DNA of 64,000 nt from Ceratobasidium sp. AG-K (lineage: Eukaryota > Basidiomycota > Agaricomycetes > Cantharellales > Ceratobasidiaceae). Of the stretch, positions 1-10,388 are shown in pieces. Below the pieces are notes generated by a model. It was not told the origin of the DNA. It saw nothing but the letters and a program-made list of their open reading frames with translations, and did not search any database. Location: NCBI GenBank assembly GCA_037039685.1, contig JAWNGF010000001.1:8122001-8186000 (forward strand), in the 5' to 3' direction. Position numbers and translations under genes: made by a program. Within the stretch, counting starts at the first letter, position 1; each line of letters opens with the position of its first letter.

Positions 1-386
1 ACCCACCACCATTCACCTCGACAGCTCTCGTTCTTTCGTTCGTTCGCTTTTCTATGGTTTTGTTTATTCCGTTCGATTTGTTGCGCGTAATATCCTTAAT
101 TAGCGTTCTTGTATGTAATCCATAGCCCGGACATCCGCTCGTTTCGCTCACATTTTCCCGGGCTCTTTTTCTGCTCGCTGTGACCAACTTCATAGGAGCT
201 TATTGTGTAATTTATCCTTCTTGTACCTAGCCGCGTCATTCCTTAACCATGATTTCTCAAAGTCGGGATTTGTTTGGCAGCCCTCGAATGAGCTGACATC
301 ATCCTCACAAGCGCTGGGCGAGAATCCTTGCCTCGTGTCTCTGGAGTAACCACCAGTCGGCGACGACGTGGAGCTCGGCTGGAAAC
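1..386. other. Noncoding left edge, probable MMM1 promoter
   Basis: No supported reading frame was seen. The stretch is pyrimidine-rich at its start and leads into the MMM1 start codon. It probably holds the 5' UTR and promoter of that gene; no specific motif is claimed. Confidence 0.5.
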
Positions 387-1460
387 ATGTCTCTCTTTTC
401 TCTGACGCCTACGTTTACTCAAGGCCTCATCGTAGGCCAGCTGTCTATTCTTTTGCTGTTAGGAGTAATTATTCGACACTTGTTCTTGGATTCGGCTAAA
501 AACCAACCCGTACACACGCCTGCTCCGCTGCCAGTTCGAGCGCACACACATGAATTAGAAAAGGACAAACCGAGGGCGGAAGGACAATGGAGGACAGGAG
601 ATGCCGAAACTGCAGAGTGGTTCAATTTGTTACTCCAACTGGTGCGTTGTTTCACAGTGTACGGAAACGTTGAACCCATGCGCGACCTGCCAGGTTGCGC
701 AAACCTATCGTGAGGAGCTTAAAGGAAACATGCCTGGGCTTGCAGGAAACGAGGCTGCGCGGATAAGGATCGAGAATTGGGCGAATAAGACGTTGCAGTC
801 GGATATAATGGTTTGTTTAATTGGATTATTCAATATGACGGTTATTGATGATTTGAGCAGGACAATATCGTGATCCATTCGGTTGATTTGGGCACGTCGG
901 CACCGAAGATTACCGAGGCTAGACTTGTTCCAGACCTGAATGACCCGAACGGATTTGTACGTTGGTTCAACTTTTCGCCCGCTGAACACCCTTGATGAGT
1001 CTATACCACCAGGTCGCAGAATGCAACTTGAGCTACATCGACAGCGTATCCGTCTCCATCTCAACGTCTGTATTGTTCAACTACCCAGTCCCTCTGTTCG
1101 CCCGGCTCCCAGTCTCTCTTACCCTTTCCCTCTCACTATTTTCAGCAAATGTGAGGTTGCGTTCCGTTTCGTTCAATTGGTTGGAGGCCTGATGTCATCC
1201 TTTAGGTTACGATAAAGCCGCCCTCCCCAACCGCAATTGCTCCTTCCGTGACATTAACTCTATCCCCACACTTCCACCTCGAATTGGCGACCACGTCCTT
1301 GCTCGGCTCGCGAGCCAAACTCGCCGACGTACCCAAAATTCATCAAATGCTAGAAGAGCGCATTAAGCGTGCCATTGCAGATCGTGCCACATGGAAATTC
1401 ATGCTTCCTGGTCTTGCGGCACGGACTGCGCGAGAAGGCATCCCGGATACTCTTATATAG
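387..1460 (+). CDS. MMM1: Maintenance of mitochondrial morphology protein 1 (ERMES subunit Mmm1)
   Basis: Mmm1 is the ER-membrane subunit of the ERMES complex, which tethers ER to mitochondria and moves lipids through its SMP domain. Five exons can be joined: 387-641, 694-810, 861-956, 1013-1150 and 1206-1460, giving about 286 residues. The N-terminus has the family signature PTFTQGLIVGQLS followed by a single membrane helix (about residues 10-32) and a short linker with many Pro/Lys. The SMP domain begins at AEWFNLLLQ and includes QTYREELKG, SVDLGTSAPKITEARLV, PVPLFARLPVSLTLSLSLF and the near C-terminal TTSLLGSRAKLADVPKIHQ. All introns are 50-56 nt with GT-AG ends. The protein is on the short side for the family, mostly because the linker is short. 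It converges on the citrate carrier gene, with only 95 bp between the stop codons. Confidence 0.93.
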
Positions 1461-1555
1461 ATTTCCCGCTTTTGACGTGGATGACGACAATAGTGTAATA
1501 TTATGCCATGAAATTTAGAAGCACCTGTATTGTCTAATTCAGCGTTTATCGCAGT

Positions 1556-2815
1556 TCAAGCGACCTCTCTGCCCCCTAGCAACACTATGACCCTCTCGTA
1601 CACAGTGAACACGATACCACCGCTCAACTGGGAGTAAAGCCATTAGATACGATCCTCAAGTGCCGGGGTCGAAATTACTGACCATTAGCCGGGCCAAGCG
1701 AGGCGTAGTACCTCTCCAGAAGCTTGTAATCCCGTCATTGACAAACGTCTGATAAGCACAATCAAATGAGTTCTTGTACTGTGTTCGAGCCTTGAGGGAT
1801 TGCATGCGAGTCTTGATAACACTGTGTCTTGTGGTTAGAAAGTTAACGCATTCACCTGGCTGGGTACGTACTCAAGTGGCATTGTTGTATAAACTGTGAC
1901 GAGCCCAGCGACGGCTCCCACTCCAAATGTTACACTGCTAGGGAGTGGTACACCTTCCCGCAAACGCATATTACTCTGCACAAACTGCTTGAGGGTAGAA
2001 TAGGTCGTGAATCGGACTGCAGAGTTGGCCCCTTGGCGCATCATCTTGAAGTAAATGTTACCACCGACCCTCTAACGAGGAAAAGGCCGACGTACCACAG
2101 GGAAAAGACCCCTGTATATGCCTCGAATACCTTCCTCGCGAACAATGCAGCCAGTACCATGGATCAGTCCACGATATCTTGGTTGAGGAAGCTTCGAGTC
2201 GTCAATAAGTTTTGTCCTGTTACCTCAAGATGTAAGTTGAGCTCCAAGTTGGGTAGAAATATCTACAAACTTGATCGTTTCGGAAGGAGTAACCGCGAAT
2301 ATCGCTTCTGTCATCCCTGCGCCCAAACCAGCTGAATCGCTTGATCAGAGTCTGTACATCTCCGCTTAGCGAATCGTCGGCTTACCGACTAGCGACCTTG
2401 GGGCGCTCACTTTACCCTATGAAGCACCTGTAAATGTCCAGAAATCTAGGCTGCGTAGCCGGGTCGGACTCACGTTCTCGTCTGCAAGCATTTGCTTGAA
2501 TTTATCATAGCTAACGAATCGGACACCCGCTTTCGCCGCGTTGCCGACTACAAGAGCTGTGCATCCAGAGTAGAATCCCCGTGCTCCGTGCTTATTCCAT
2601 GTCTCACGGACGATAGCAATTGGCCCGTCCTTCGCTAGCCAGGGTGATGTCAGCGAATTTGTGCTGGATACCTGACGAGGACGCACCTTATTTCCGTCAA
2701 ACTGAGAACGCGTCTTGACAAACTCAGTTGGATAGGTTATGAACGCTTCAACAGCTCCGGCAAATGTACCAGCAGCTAATGATTGCCATGGCTTGGTCTC
2801 TTTCTTGGTGGCCAT
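1556..2815 (-). CDS. CTP1: Mitochondrial tricarboxylate (citrate) carrier
   Basis: This is a mitochondrial carrier family protein that exchanges citrate across the inner membrane. The first repeat has PWQSLAAGTFAGAVEAFITY and PTEFVKTRSQF, typical of the citrate transporter branch. The second repeat reads through MRQGANSAVRFTTYSTLKQF and the third through GVGAVAGLVTVYTTMPLEYV. The last exon (about 1556-1620) encodes LSGGIVFTVYERVIVLLGG and is reached through an intron that starts right after PRLARLM. The ATG at 2815 gives MATKKETKPWQ, the usual short N-terminus. An in-frame ATG lies further upstream at 2908 but would add an unlikely leader. The stretch after SQFDGNK may contain an intron I could not place cleanly. 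Confidence 0.9.
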
Positions 2816-2957
2816 GACGAACGCAGTCGAGGTTGATATTTGAGTGTAGGTAATTGGTACTAAGCGCCAAAGATCGGCCGAAGGACCACAAACAAACATA
2901 TCATTCATTTTAGATCGACTGTGAATTCAACAAACTGTCTATATATCAACCCTCTCA

Positions 2958-4811
2958 TTAGACTGCGACAACTTTGCCGGGGTTCATGATTCCTTTGTCG
3001 TCGAATAGAAGCTTCAGGCGTCGCATCCAATCGCGGCTAATCTGGCCTTTGGAGTAGTGCAGATGCTGGGTTTTCTGAAGTCCGAGCCCATGCTCGGCGG
3101 AAATAGATCCTTTGTGAGTTTCTATGGTATAAGAAAGTGAGAGGATTTGATGTAAAAGACACTTGACGGTACTCACGGACGAGCTCGAACACGAATGGCT
3201 CAAGTGCTTCCTCGATTTCAGGGCTATATGCGTTTGCAACAACGTTGATATGAAGATTGCCTACCGCATTATATGCGCTTAATAATGAAGGTGAGCCCCA
3301 AAATGCGTACACATACCATCCCCTACGTGTCCATAGCCCATCACATGTGAGATCTTAGAGTCAGGCCCGGACCTATACAACCCCCGCTCCTGTAGCCGAT
3401 CCCGTACGGCATTCGTGACATTCATAAACTCGCGTACGGGCACGCTAATATCGTATTTGTAGACCTTTCCTGTTTTACCTGCTGCTTCGGCAATGCCTTC
3501 CCGCAGGCTCCAAAGTGAGGCAAACTGGTCCGCGGACTGGGACAAAACACCCGAGTTGACGAGGGGAGAAGGCGAGGATGCCGTATCATACAGAATCTCT
3601 AATAGCGATGATAATTTCTATGTGGGTGCCGCGTTAGCTTCCAAAGCGGAACCAGGCATTTTGTAACATACCTCTTCGTCATGCTCTGCCTGACCACCAC
3701 TTGTTTCGATGAGCACAAAGTACTGGCTATCACCAATTTCGCTTTCGTTTAACGCACGCTTGCCAGTGTGATGGGACACAAGTTCGTACGATTCTCGATC
3801 AAATAATTCAAAGGCAGAGAGTACCTCTGATAGATGAGTCTTGGCGAGCTTGAACACTTCCGGAAGCTTGTCATAAGACGGGAGGGCCAGGACAAGGTTT
3901 TGTTGTGCTCGGGGAGCTGGAGGACATAGAATAGATGCGGCGGTGATGACTCCAAGGGTTCCCTCAGCTCCTATAAATACTTGTTTAAGGTCGTACCCTG
4001 TGTTGTCCTTGCGCATAGTAGACAATTGATCGAGAATCTCGCCGTTGGGGAGCACAACTTCAAGGCCGAGTACGGAACCGTGTAGAGACCCATATCGAAG
4101 AACTCGCAAACCACCGGCATTGGTGGCAATATTCCCTCCAATCTGACAGCTACACAAGGGAAATTGGGTTTATACGCTGGTTTGACAGCGTGAGACTAGG
4201 AACCAAACTCGCCTTCCTTTGGCACCAAGGTCGAGGGGAATGATGTGATCATGAGGGGCGAGATGGTTGCTCAGGTTCTCGAGAATACATCCGGCCTCTG
4301 CTACGATGATTCCGGTCATTGGGTCAAATGACCTAACTTGCGACATGTTTGCTAGGCTCAGGATGACCTCGTCATTTGCAGGTACACCGGATCCTAGTAT
4401 TGCGAGGGACACGTTATATACTTCAAGGGCAAACATATAGTTACGCTCACCTACTAATCCGGTGTTTCCACCTTGTGGAACGACAGCCAGTTTCCGTTTG
4501 TAACAATGCTGTAAGATCCCGCTAACCTCGGCCGTAGTTTTCGGCTTTAACACGAGTTTAGAATGGCCGGTATATTTTCCCATCCAGTCTTTGTTGTAAC
4601 TATCAAGCTCGCTCTCAGGGTGATTGAATGGCGGTAATGATGATAATATGGAGGTAGGCGCCAGTATTCCAGCGAAATGTTTCACATCGTCTTCAGTCAA
4701 GGTCGCATAGTCACCACGCGGCGCTGTAGCCATCGAGCGGAGACTTTGAAAAGATAGTTTTGAGGACACATGACGTGGCTTGTAGAAGCGAAGTTGCCGA
4801 GCAGAGCGCAT
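2958..4811 (-). CDS. FAD-linked D-2-hydroxyglutarate / D-lactate dehydrogenase
   Basis: This is a flavoprotein of the FAD-binding oxidase/D2HGDH family, probably mitochondrial, that oxidises D-2-hydroxyglutarate or D-lactate and passes electrons to cytochrome c or ubiquinone. The basic, Ser-rich N-terminus (MRSARQLRFYKPRHVSSKLS) looks like a mitochondrial presequence. The FAD domain shows VPQGGNTGLVG, GNIATNAGGLRVLRYGSLHG and NTGYDLKQVFIGAEGTLGV. The C-terminal oxidase domain has the metal/substrate motif GYGHVGDG continuing as NLHINVVANAY in the next exon, then SAEHGLGLQK and a terminal GIMNPGKVVAV. At least four introns interrupt it. Family membership is secure; the choice between D2HGDH and D-lactate dehydrogenase (yeast Dld2/Dld3 versus Dld1) is inferred, with D2HGDH favoured by the C-terminal motifs. 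Confidence 0.92.
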
Positions 4812-5150
4812 GATGGTGGTAGGGATGAGGACTGAAATTAGACCTGACTTCAGTGATGGGAGTCTGATGTTCGTTTAGCTTTATTAATGCCACGTGACGT
4901 GGGACTGTTTCCATTTTGACTACATGTTTAACTTGCTAGAATAATATAATTTTAAATCTCTCTCCCAATTAAAGGACAAGCATTAAAGAGTGCGCCGAGG
5001 TACAGAAGCTGGGAGGTCGGTGTGAGAAGGGGTGCAGGGGTGCAGCTGCCCTTTAGGGATGATCACGTGTAACGTGAACGTCCGCGACTCGACCGCCACT
5101 GTATTCTGGCTCATACAGTTTTTGTGGATGTGTAACTTCTTGGTTTAAAT
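4812..5150. promoter_or_regulatory. Divergent intergenic region
   Basis: This 339-bp gap lies between the dehydrogenase (leftward) and the WD40 gene (rightward) and must carry both promoters. It includes an A/T-rich patch around 4935-4975. No defined site is claimed. Confidence 0.5.
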
Positions 5151-7525
5151 ATGTCCTCTTCTGCAGGTCCTTCCAGATTGGGCCGTTCGTCTTGCATCAG
5201 TAACCCTTCACCTGCTCGCCAACAGCCTGTTGTCAAACATGAATTCACAATGATCGAGGACTCTGATGACAGTGGTCCAGAAGTGATCGTCATTGACGAA
5301 GATTCGGACAGTGACGTCGAATTTCTGGGGACTAAAAGTGTGTACGCAGCCCCGGAGAATACTGTGGTACGTGTGTCCAGGTTCTACTCTTACTACTTGT
5401 AGTACTTACATGTAGATTGCAAGATCCCGTTAAGTCCACAGATCCCTCAAGGTGACAATTACCCACACTTAGTCGCGTAGTAAACTTATCCCACTAGCCA
5501 GACGAGGATTCAGACGACGAGTCAATTCCCGAAGGGTTCGAGCTGTGGGACCCAAATACCCCTGTCATGTTTACGGTCAGAGCGGTCGAACCCCAAAACC
5601 AAGCTGCGGAAGACGAGCAACTAGACATGGCGTGGAATCCTCCTGCGATGAACTGGATGTACGACGAATGTACAGGATCAAGGAGTGCGGGCGCCTTTAT
5701 TGAACCACAGCCGGTCCGCGATACTAGTGGTTACACCAGTAGGTCCCGACGAAAGTATGGAGTGGTACCAGACCCTATAGCAAGTAGCAAATTTCGCCAG
5801 ACCACTACTCGTCAAGAACTGAAATGTTGTAGTATGGCGATATCTCGGTTTGTCCTTCAAGGCCACTTTCGGTCCGCACGAGAGCACGGTGTGGGCCCAT
5901 AACCAGGGAGATGGTCAACTACCTGCAGACGAGCTACTTGTACTCGCGTCCCATTGTCCGCATTCCCGGTATGACTGCTCCTCGAGGAGGTAAGAGTTCA
6001 ACGCTCCGGAAAGTGTCGTCTATTCATCTATGTCAAAGCTGTTAACTATATCGCTCAGTCAAGAGGTTATATTGCTGTAGGCCGTACCTACGAAGAAGCG
6101 GCTGCTTATGATGGCGGAGGGCTCGCTTTATGGAGAGTGAAGGATCAGAGTGAGCTGTGCCTTACCTATGTGCGTCTAAACTTAAAGCGAAGCTGCTAGA
6201 GGCTCGGGAAATTCCAGCACATATTACTCGATCGGCCCGCAGTGGTAGCCGGCGCAACAATCTCGACGCGCTTGATTCTGAGAGAAAGCAACACTCGGTT
6301 GCAACTCTGTCTTTTGACCCCGCCGAGTTTGTTGCTTTGTTCTGTTTGTTTTTTCCCTTAGCTTGACGCTTCTGGTTCTAGCAACCTGTCGTTAGTATCT
6401 GCTGGTCACGATAATACGGTTCAGCATTGGAGGATCAATGAGGAGGACGATACTGTCGAGTGTGTTGGTAGGTGATGCATTATGGTCGAATACGTGCCAC
6501 TTATAATACTGTATAGGGTCCGCCATGACGAGAAAGCCGGGGTACCTAGAATTTCATCCTGAGGGAAGGATTGCAGCGGTTGGCTGCGGGGACGGGTAAG
6601 ACGAATTTCCGTATCGTCAGCGGAAACCCCTACATATTCGACCTTCGATAGTCTTCAGCTCTTTGATACTTACGAGTCGCTAAAACGCCGCTACTTCTGG
6701 CAATGGAAAAGGCAGGGGCAGGAAACCGTCAGTGCATCCTGGGGGACCGGACGCTCGCGCAATACTGTCGTTGGTGGGACCCAACACAAAGATTTGGTGA
6801 TAGGAAAACTTGTCTGCATTGACGCCGCAGCAGGCAAGGTTGTTGCCTCGGCCGAGTCCGAGGCATGTTCGAGACTTGCTGTGGATCCGACAGGTGAGTG
6901 TGAAACCCGCAGGTCGTAGTCATGCTTAGGGCTATTTCTACAGGTACCATCACAGCATTCACAGGAAGTGGCCGAGGGGGGAATTCCCGTCGACACATTC
7001 TTCGATTGTATGACGTTCAACGAACGGGCTGGCATGGAACCAGTCAAATTGGTATTCCGTCCTCAAAAACCGAGGCTAACGGTGGTGAGGTCATCGATGC
7101 CTTGTGGTCTCCAGACGGGATACACCTCGCCTGTGCGCGGGAGGACAACTCGGTCGACGTATTTGACACCCGATGGCTTGGGCAAAAACAATGCATGCTT
7201 GTATTTAAACACGACTCAGAGAGGGGCAGCAGCGCCGAGTCCTACGGCGTACAAGGCGTTGCGTGGTTTGGATCCGAGAAACTAGTTTCTGGTGGGGCCG
7301 ACCACTGCGTAAGGGCCTGGGATGTGCGTAGAGATGAGTCATGCAAGATATTGGCAACGCTCGGTGGAGGGGTTGGTTACTTGATTGGGAGCGAGGATCC
7401 AGAGCTGTTTCCGATTGTCGTGTAAGTGTACCAACCTAGGGATTCGCAGTTTCACTGACGACTATATTAGTGGTGATCTTCTGGGAAATACCTATTATCT
7501 GCCAAACCCCCAGCTGAGCCTTTGA
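5151..7525 (+). CDS. WD40-repeat protein with acidic SUMO-interacting-like N-terminus
   Basis: A multi-exon gene whose last two-thirds read as WD40 blades. Blade-like segments include SAGHDNTVQHWRI (about 6400-6450), an exon with GYIAVGRTYEEAAAYDGGG (about 6060-6150), EVIDALWSPDGIHLACARED with NSVDVFDTRWLG (about 7090-7180), and VSGGADHCVRAWDVRRDESC. The last exon follows a short intron at about 7422-7469 and encodes GDLLGNTYYLPNPQLSL. The N-terminal 60 residues are Ser-rich and then strongly acidic, with PEVIVIDEDSDSDVEF, which has the form of a SUMO-interacting motif. I do not recognise the orthologue, so no molecular role is assigned beyond a beta-propeller scaffold, possibly nuclear. Exon joins between 5400 and 6600 are approximate. 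Confidence 0.75.
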
Positions 7526-7620
7526 ATCTTGAGCAGGAGCATGTCCAATCTTTTTGTTGTTCGGGTTTCATGTTATTTTGGGTTATATTATACATCTATA
7601 TAAACACACTTTTTATTTCA

Positions 7621-9166
7621 TTACGCGTATCTTCTAGCCTCAACATCTAAGCACTTTCTTAGCCACTGGTTTGACTCTCGCAATGGTTCGTGCCCCTCTT
7701 CGAAAAATGGCTTCACGCATGTATGCGCCATTCCCTTGAAAAGATCGACTAGTATCCAGTTGAGGCGTGCGCCAGTGAGCTCGATAGCGGGTTCCGCGTT
7801 GACCTCAAGCAGATGAACCTGAAATTTGGAGGATTCGGAAACATGAGTCACTAGCATGTCCACACCAAACAACTCGAAAGCATTGGGTAACATCTGCGAT
7901 TGAACAAATTTATTTACACTCCCATCAACACTGTGGAACACGCACCTGGAAGTGAACCGCACTTGCAAGCGCCGCTTTGAATGTTTCAGCAAGAACGTCC
8001 GACACCTGGTCTTCGATTTCTTGCACGTCACTTAAAGTGAGCTCATCGTCCGCATCGGATCCGGATAATATATTACACCCAACGAGCTCTTTGAGTAGCC
8101 GTATACTCGATTCATGAACATCGGTTTGAAGTGCAGTGTTCGTGAGATGTGGAGCAAGATCTATGACATCAGGATTGTCTATTGACTCGGGGCTAGGCGT
8201 AGTGTATGGAGTACCCGCAAAAAGGGCGAGAATGTTGCGTGACATGAAGAGCTGGAGTGCACCCAAAGCAACACAGTATACTCGTAAATGAAACTAGTTC
8301 AAATGAATGTTATTCAGCATATACCCTGAAAGGGCCACTAATCGTACTTTGTGTCCTTGAAGGGGTTTATTGGTTGGTAACTGTGACCCGACGTGCGCTT
8401 GTTTTGGGTCTACAAGTAGCGGCGTACTGAGATATTCCTGTGTATATGCTATGTCAAGTGGTTATTGAGTTACAAATTATTGATACTAATGTACCTGAAT
8501 AACGAAATGTCGCAGCTGGGATATTATCACAGCTGTCCCACTATTGTCCTCCTCGCGGCTGGCAGATTCGTCTTGCTCTTCATCCGAGCTCTCCTCCTCG
8601 AATGACTCGAAAATGTTATACAGACTTTCCCGGCTATTGAACATTCGTATGCCCTGACCCCGGTCGGCTAGAGAGCAAGTAGCTTTTAGCAACTAATCAG
8701 CCCGGTTTTTGACAATCGCACCCATCCCAGGTTTCACAATAAACCATTTTTCTTCTTTTTCTAGCTCGGCAGCGAGATCCCATAGCTCATCGGTCCAAAG
8801 ATCATCAAGCTCATCGGCAAACGAGATTTCGATAGGCCAAGTCTGAGGAACAGCTTTATGCAAGACGGAGCCAACAGCAGGCGCTTTGATTAGGTAGTTT
8901 GTAATCGTACGGTGCAGAAAGTGTTTTCTTATCAAAGCCTTTCGAATAGTATACGAAGAGGAAAGGACCTTGTTGGGGTGCTGAAGTGTCAGAGAGTGCA
9001 CAAGAGAGTCGTATGTAGACCATTGGAGCAGCAATCCAGGATCAGCATCTTGGTCTGGCGTGGTCTTGAGAACCGATACAGGAGCGCCGATATCCTGAAG
9101 CGCAGTTTCTACAAGACCAGTGATGTGATCCGATGGCCAAGTAACGTATGCGGTAAACTCTTTCAT
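7621..9166 (-). CDS. Tubulin-tyrosine ligase family (ATP-grasp) protein
   Basis: A TTL-family ATP-grasp ligase; members add amino acids to tubulin or other protein tails. The ATP-binding region is KEEKWFIVKPGMGAIVKNRA continuing over an intron into ADRGQGIRMF, matching the family pattern K-P-x-x-x-D-R-G-x-G-I. The downstream half has VIISQLRHFVIQ and, near the C-terminus, HLLEVNAEPAIELTGARLN, the metal-binding E-V-N segment with conserved Asn. An acidic Ser/Glu stretch (about 8540-8610) interrupts the ATP-grasp fold. The ATG at 9166 gives MKEFTAYVTWPSDHITGLVE, and the stop at 7621 follows EARRYA. Three to four short introns separate the exons. The substrate in fungi is uncertain; the yeast family member is Pby1. 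Confidence 0.85.
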
Positions 9167-9257
9167 GACGGTTGTTTACAACTAAATTTAAAATCAAACT
9201 TTCATTTGAGAATTGGCATAGCCACCTGAGGGCTCTGGTAATGATCGACGACCAAAC

Positions 9258-10294
9258 ATGGACGAGAACGACACTCTCGAAACCACTCTTCCTATTTATT
9301 TATCCAGCTCACTAGGTCAAAATTTGCACTTGTTTCAATATCCTTTGCTTTCGCGACCTCTGGAAGTTCCACCTTCTGCTGCATCCACTGGCAAACGAAT
9401 CAAGGCACGGCATAAGCCCAAGGCTGGCCGCTTCGAAGTGCATGTTCCTAATGACACCCGCGAGGAGGTCTGGAATGTCGATAGGGGAAAGGAACTGGGC
9501 CAGGCTCGCGCTGACGAAGACGCAGAGGAAGCTGGTACCGGTCAGGAGGTAGTGAAACCAAAGAAAAGGGATTACGAGCGCGAGGATCGAGAAAAAGAAG
9601 AGAAACGGCTAGGAGAGGTTAGACTAAGGAGCGAAAAACTAGAGAATAACGGAGTGTATATGCTGGGCGTAGTTCGTGACGGTGAGTGTGTATTATTGCT
9701 CCCTCAACATCCTATTGAACAGAAAATTGTAGGAAAGCTATACCTTCATCCATTGCAAGATGTCCAGCAACTAAGACCTAGTTTAACATACCTTGATGCG
9801 GTGTCAAAGAAACAAAAACGTGCTCGTGGAGATGACTCCGATGACGATGGTCCTCCACCAGATCCTGACGAACCGGCTCCCCCTCCGACTGCTCCCAAGG
9901 TAAGCCACGACCATTGACCATAAGGTGATCAATGAAAACGAAAAAATGGATGTTAGGAGAAAAAGAAGACCGAAGCCAAGGAAGTACTGGTCACTGCGCG
10001 AAAAGCAGACGACAAGTCAGGAGCTCAGATGGTGGGCGGTCTTAGCGCTATTCGCCGTGAAATGTTAGGCATGATCCGAGATGAACGTGAAGAACAGTGG
10101 CAAGCCTTGGATTATAAAGGAGCTCAGGTATGTATCCTTAATTGGTGCTCCTCATCCTACTGATTGTGCATTTTGAGACTCGACAATCGGTTGAGTGGTT
10201 GGACAAGATGTTCAACACCAACGAGGAAGATATGAAATGCACTTCCTCGTCTTCGAGTATGCTCACATCCATTGAAGGTCTGCTTCCGGAATGA
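9258..10294 (+). CDS. RPC37: RNA polymerase III subunit Rpc37 (RPC5 homologue)
   Basis: This is the Rpc37/RPC5 subunit, which pairs with Rpc53 in a TFIIF-like module needed for Pol III termination and reinitiation. Exons are 9258-9899, 9957-10127 and 10178-10294, giving about 309 residues. The N-terminus reads through LETTLPIYLSSSLGQNLHLF and the Sin-like core GRFEVHVPNDT. A long charged segment (about residues 90-135) separates it from LYLHPLQDVQQLRPSLTYLD. The second exon holds the conserved GGLSAIRREMLGMIRDER. The last exon ends TSIEGLLPE. The protein is shorter than metazoan RPC5 but close to yeast Rpc37. It is divergent from the TTL gene, with 91 bp between starts, so the two probably share a promoter. 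Confidence 0.88.
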
Positions 10295-10388
10295 CTGGCG
10301 TATTCATCATTTATCATTGTTGTATATAATTTACACAATTGCTTGCAGTAGGTACATGGTTTATGCAATGTGAAACAAACATTCCTCT

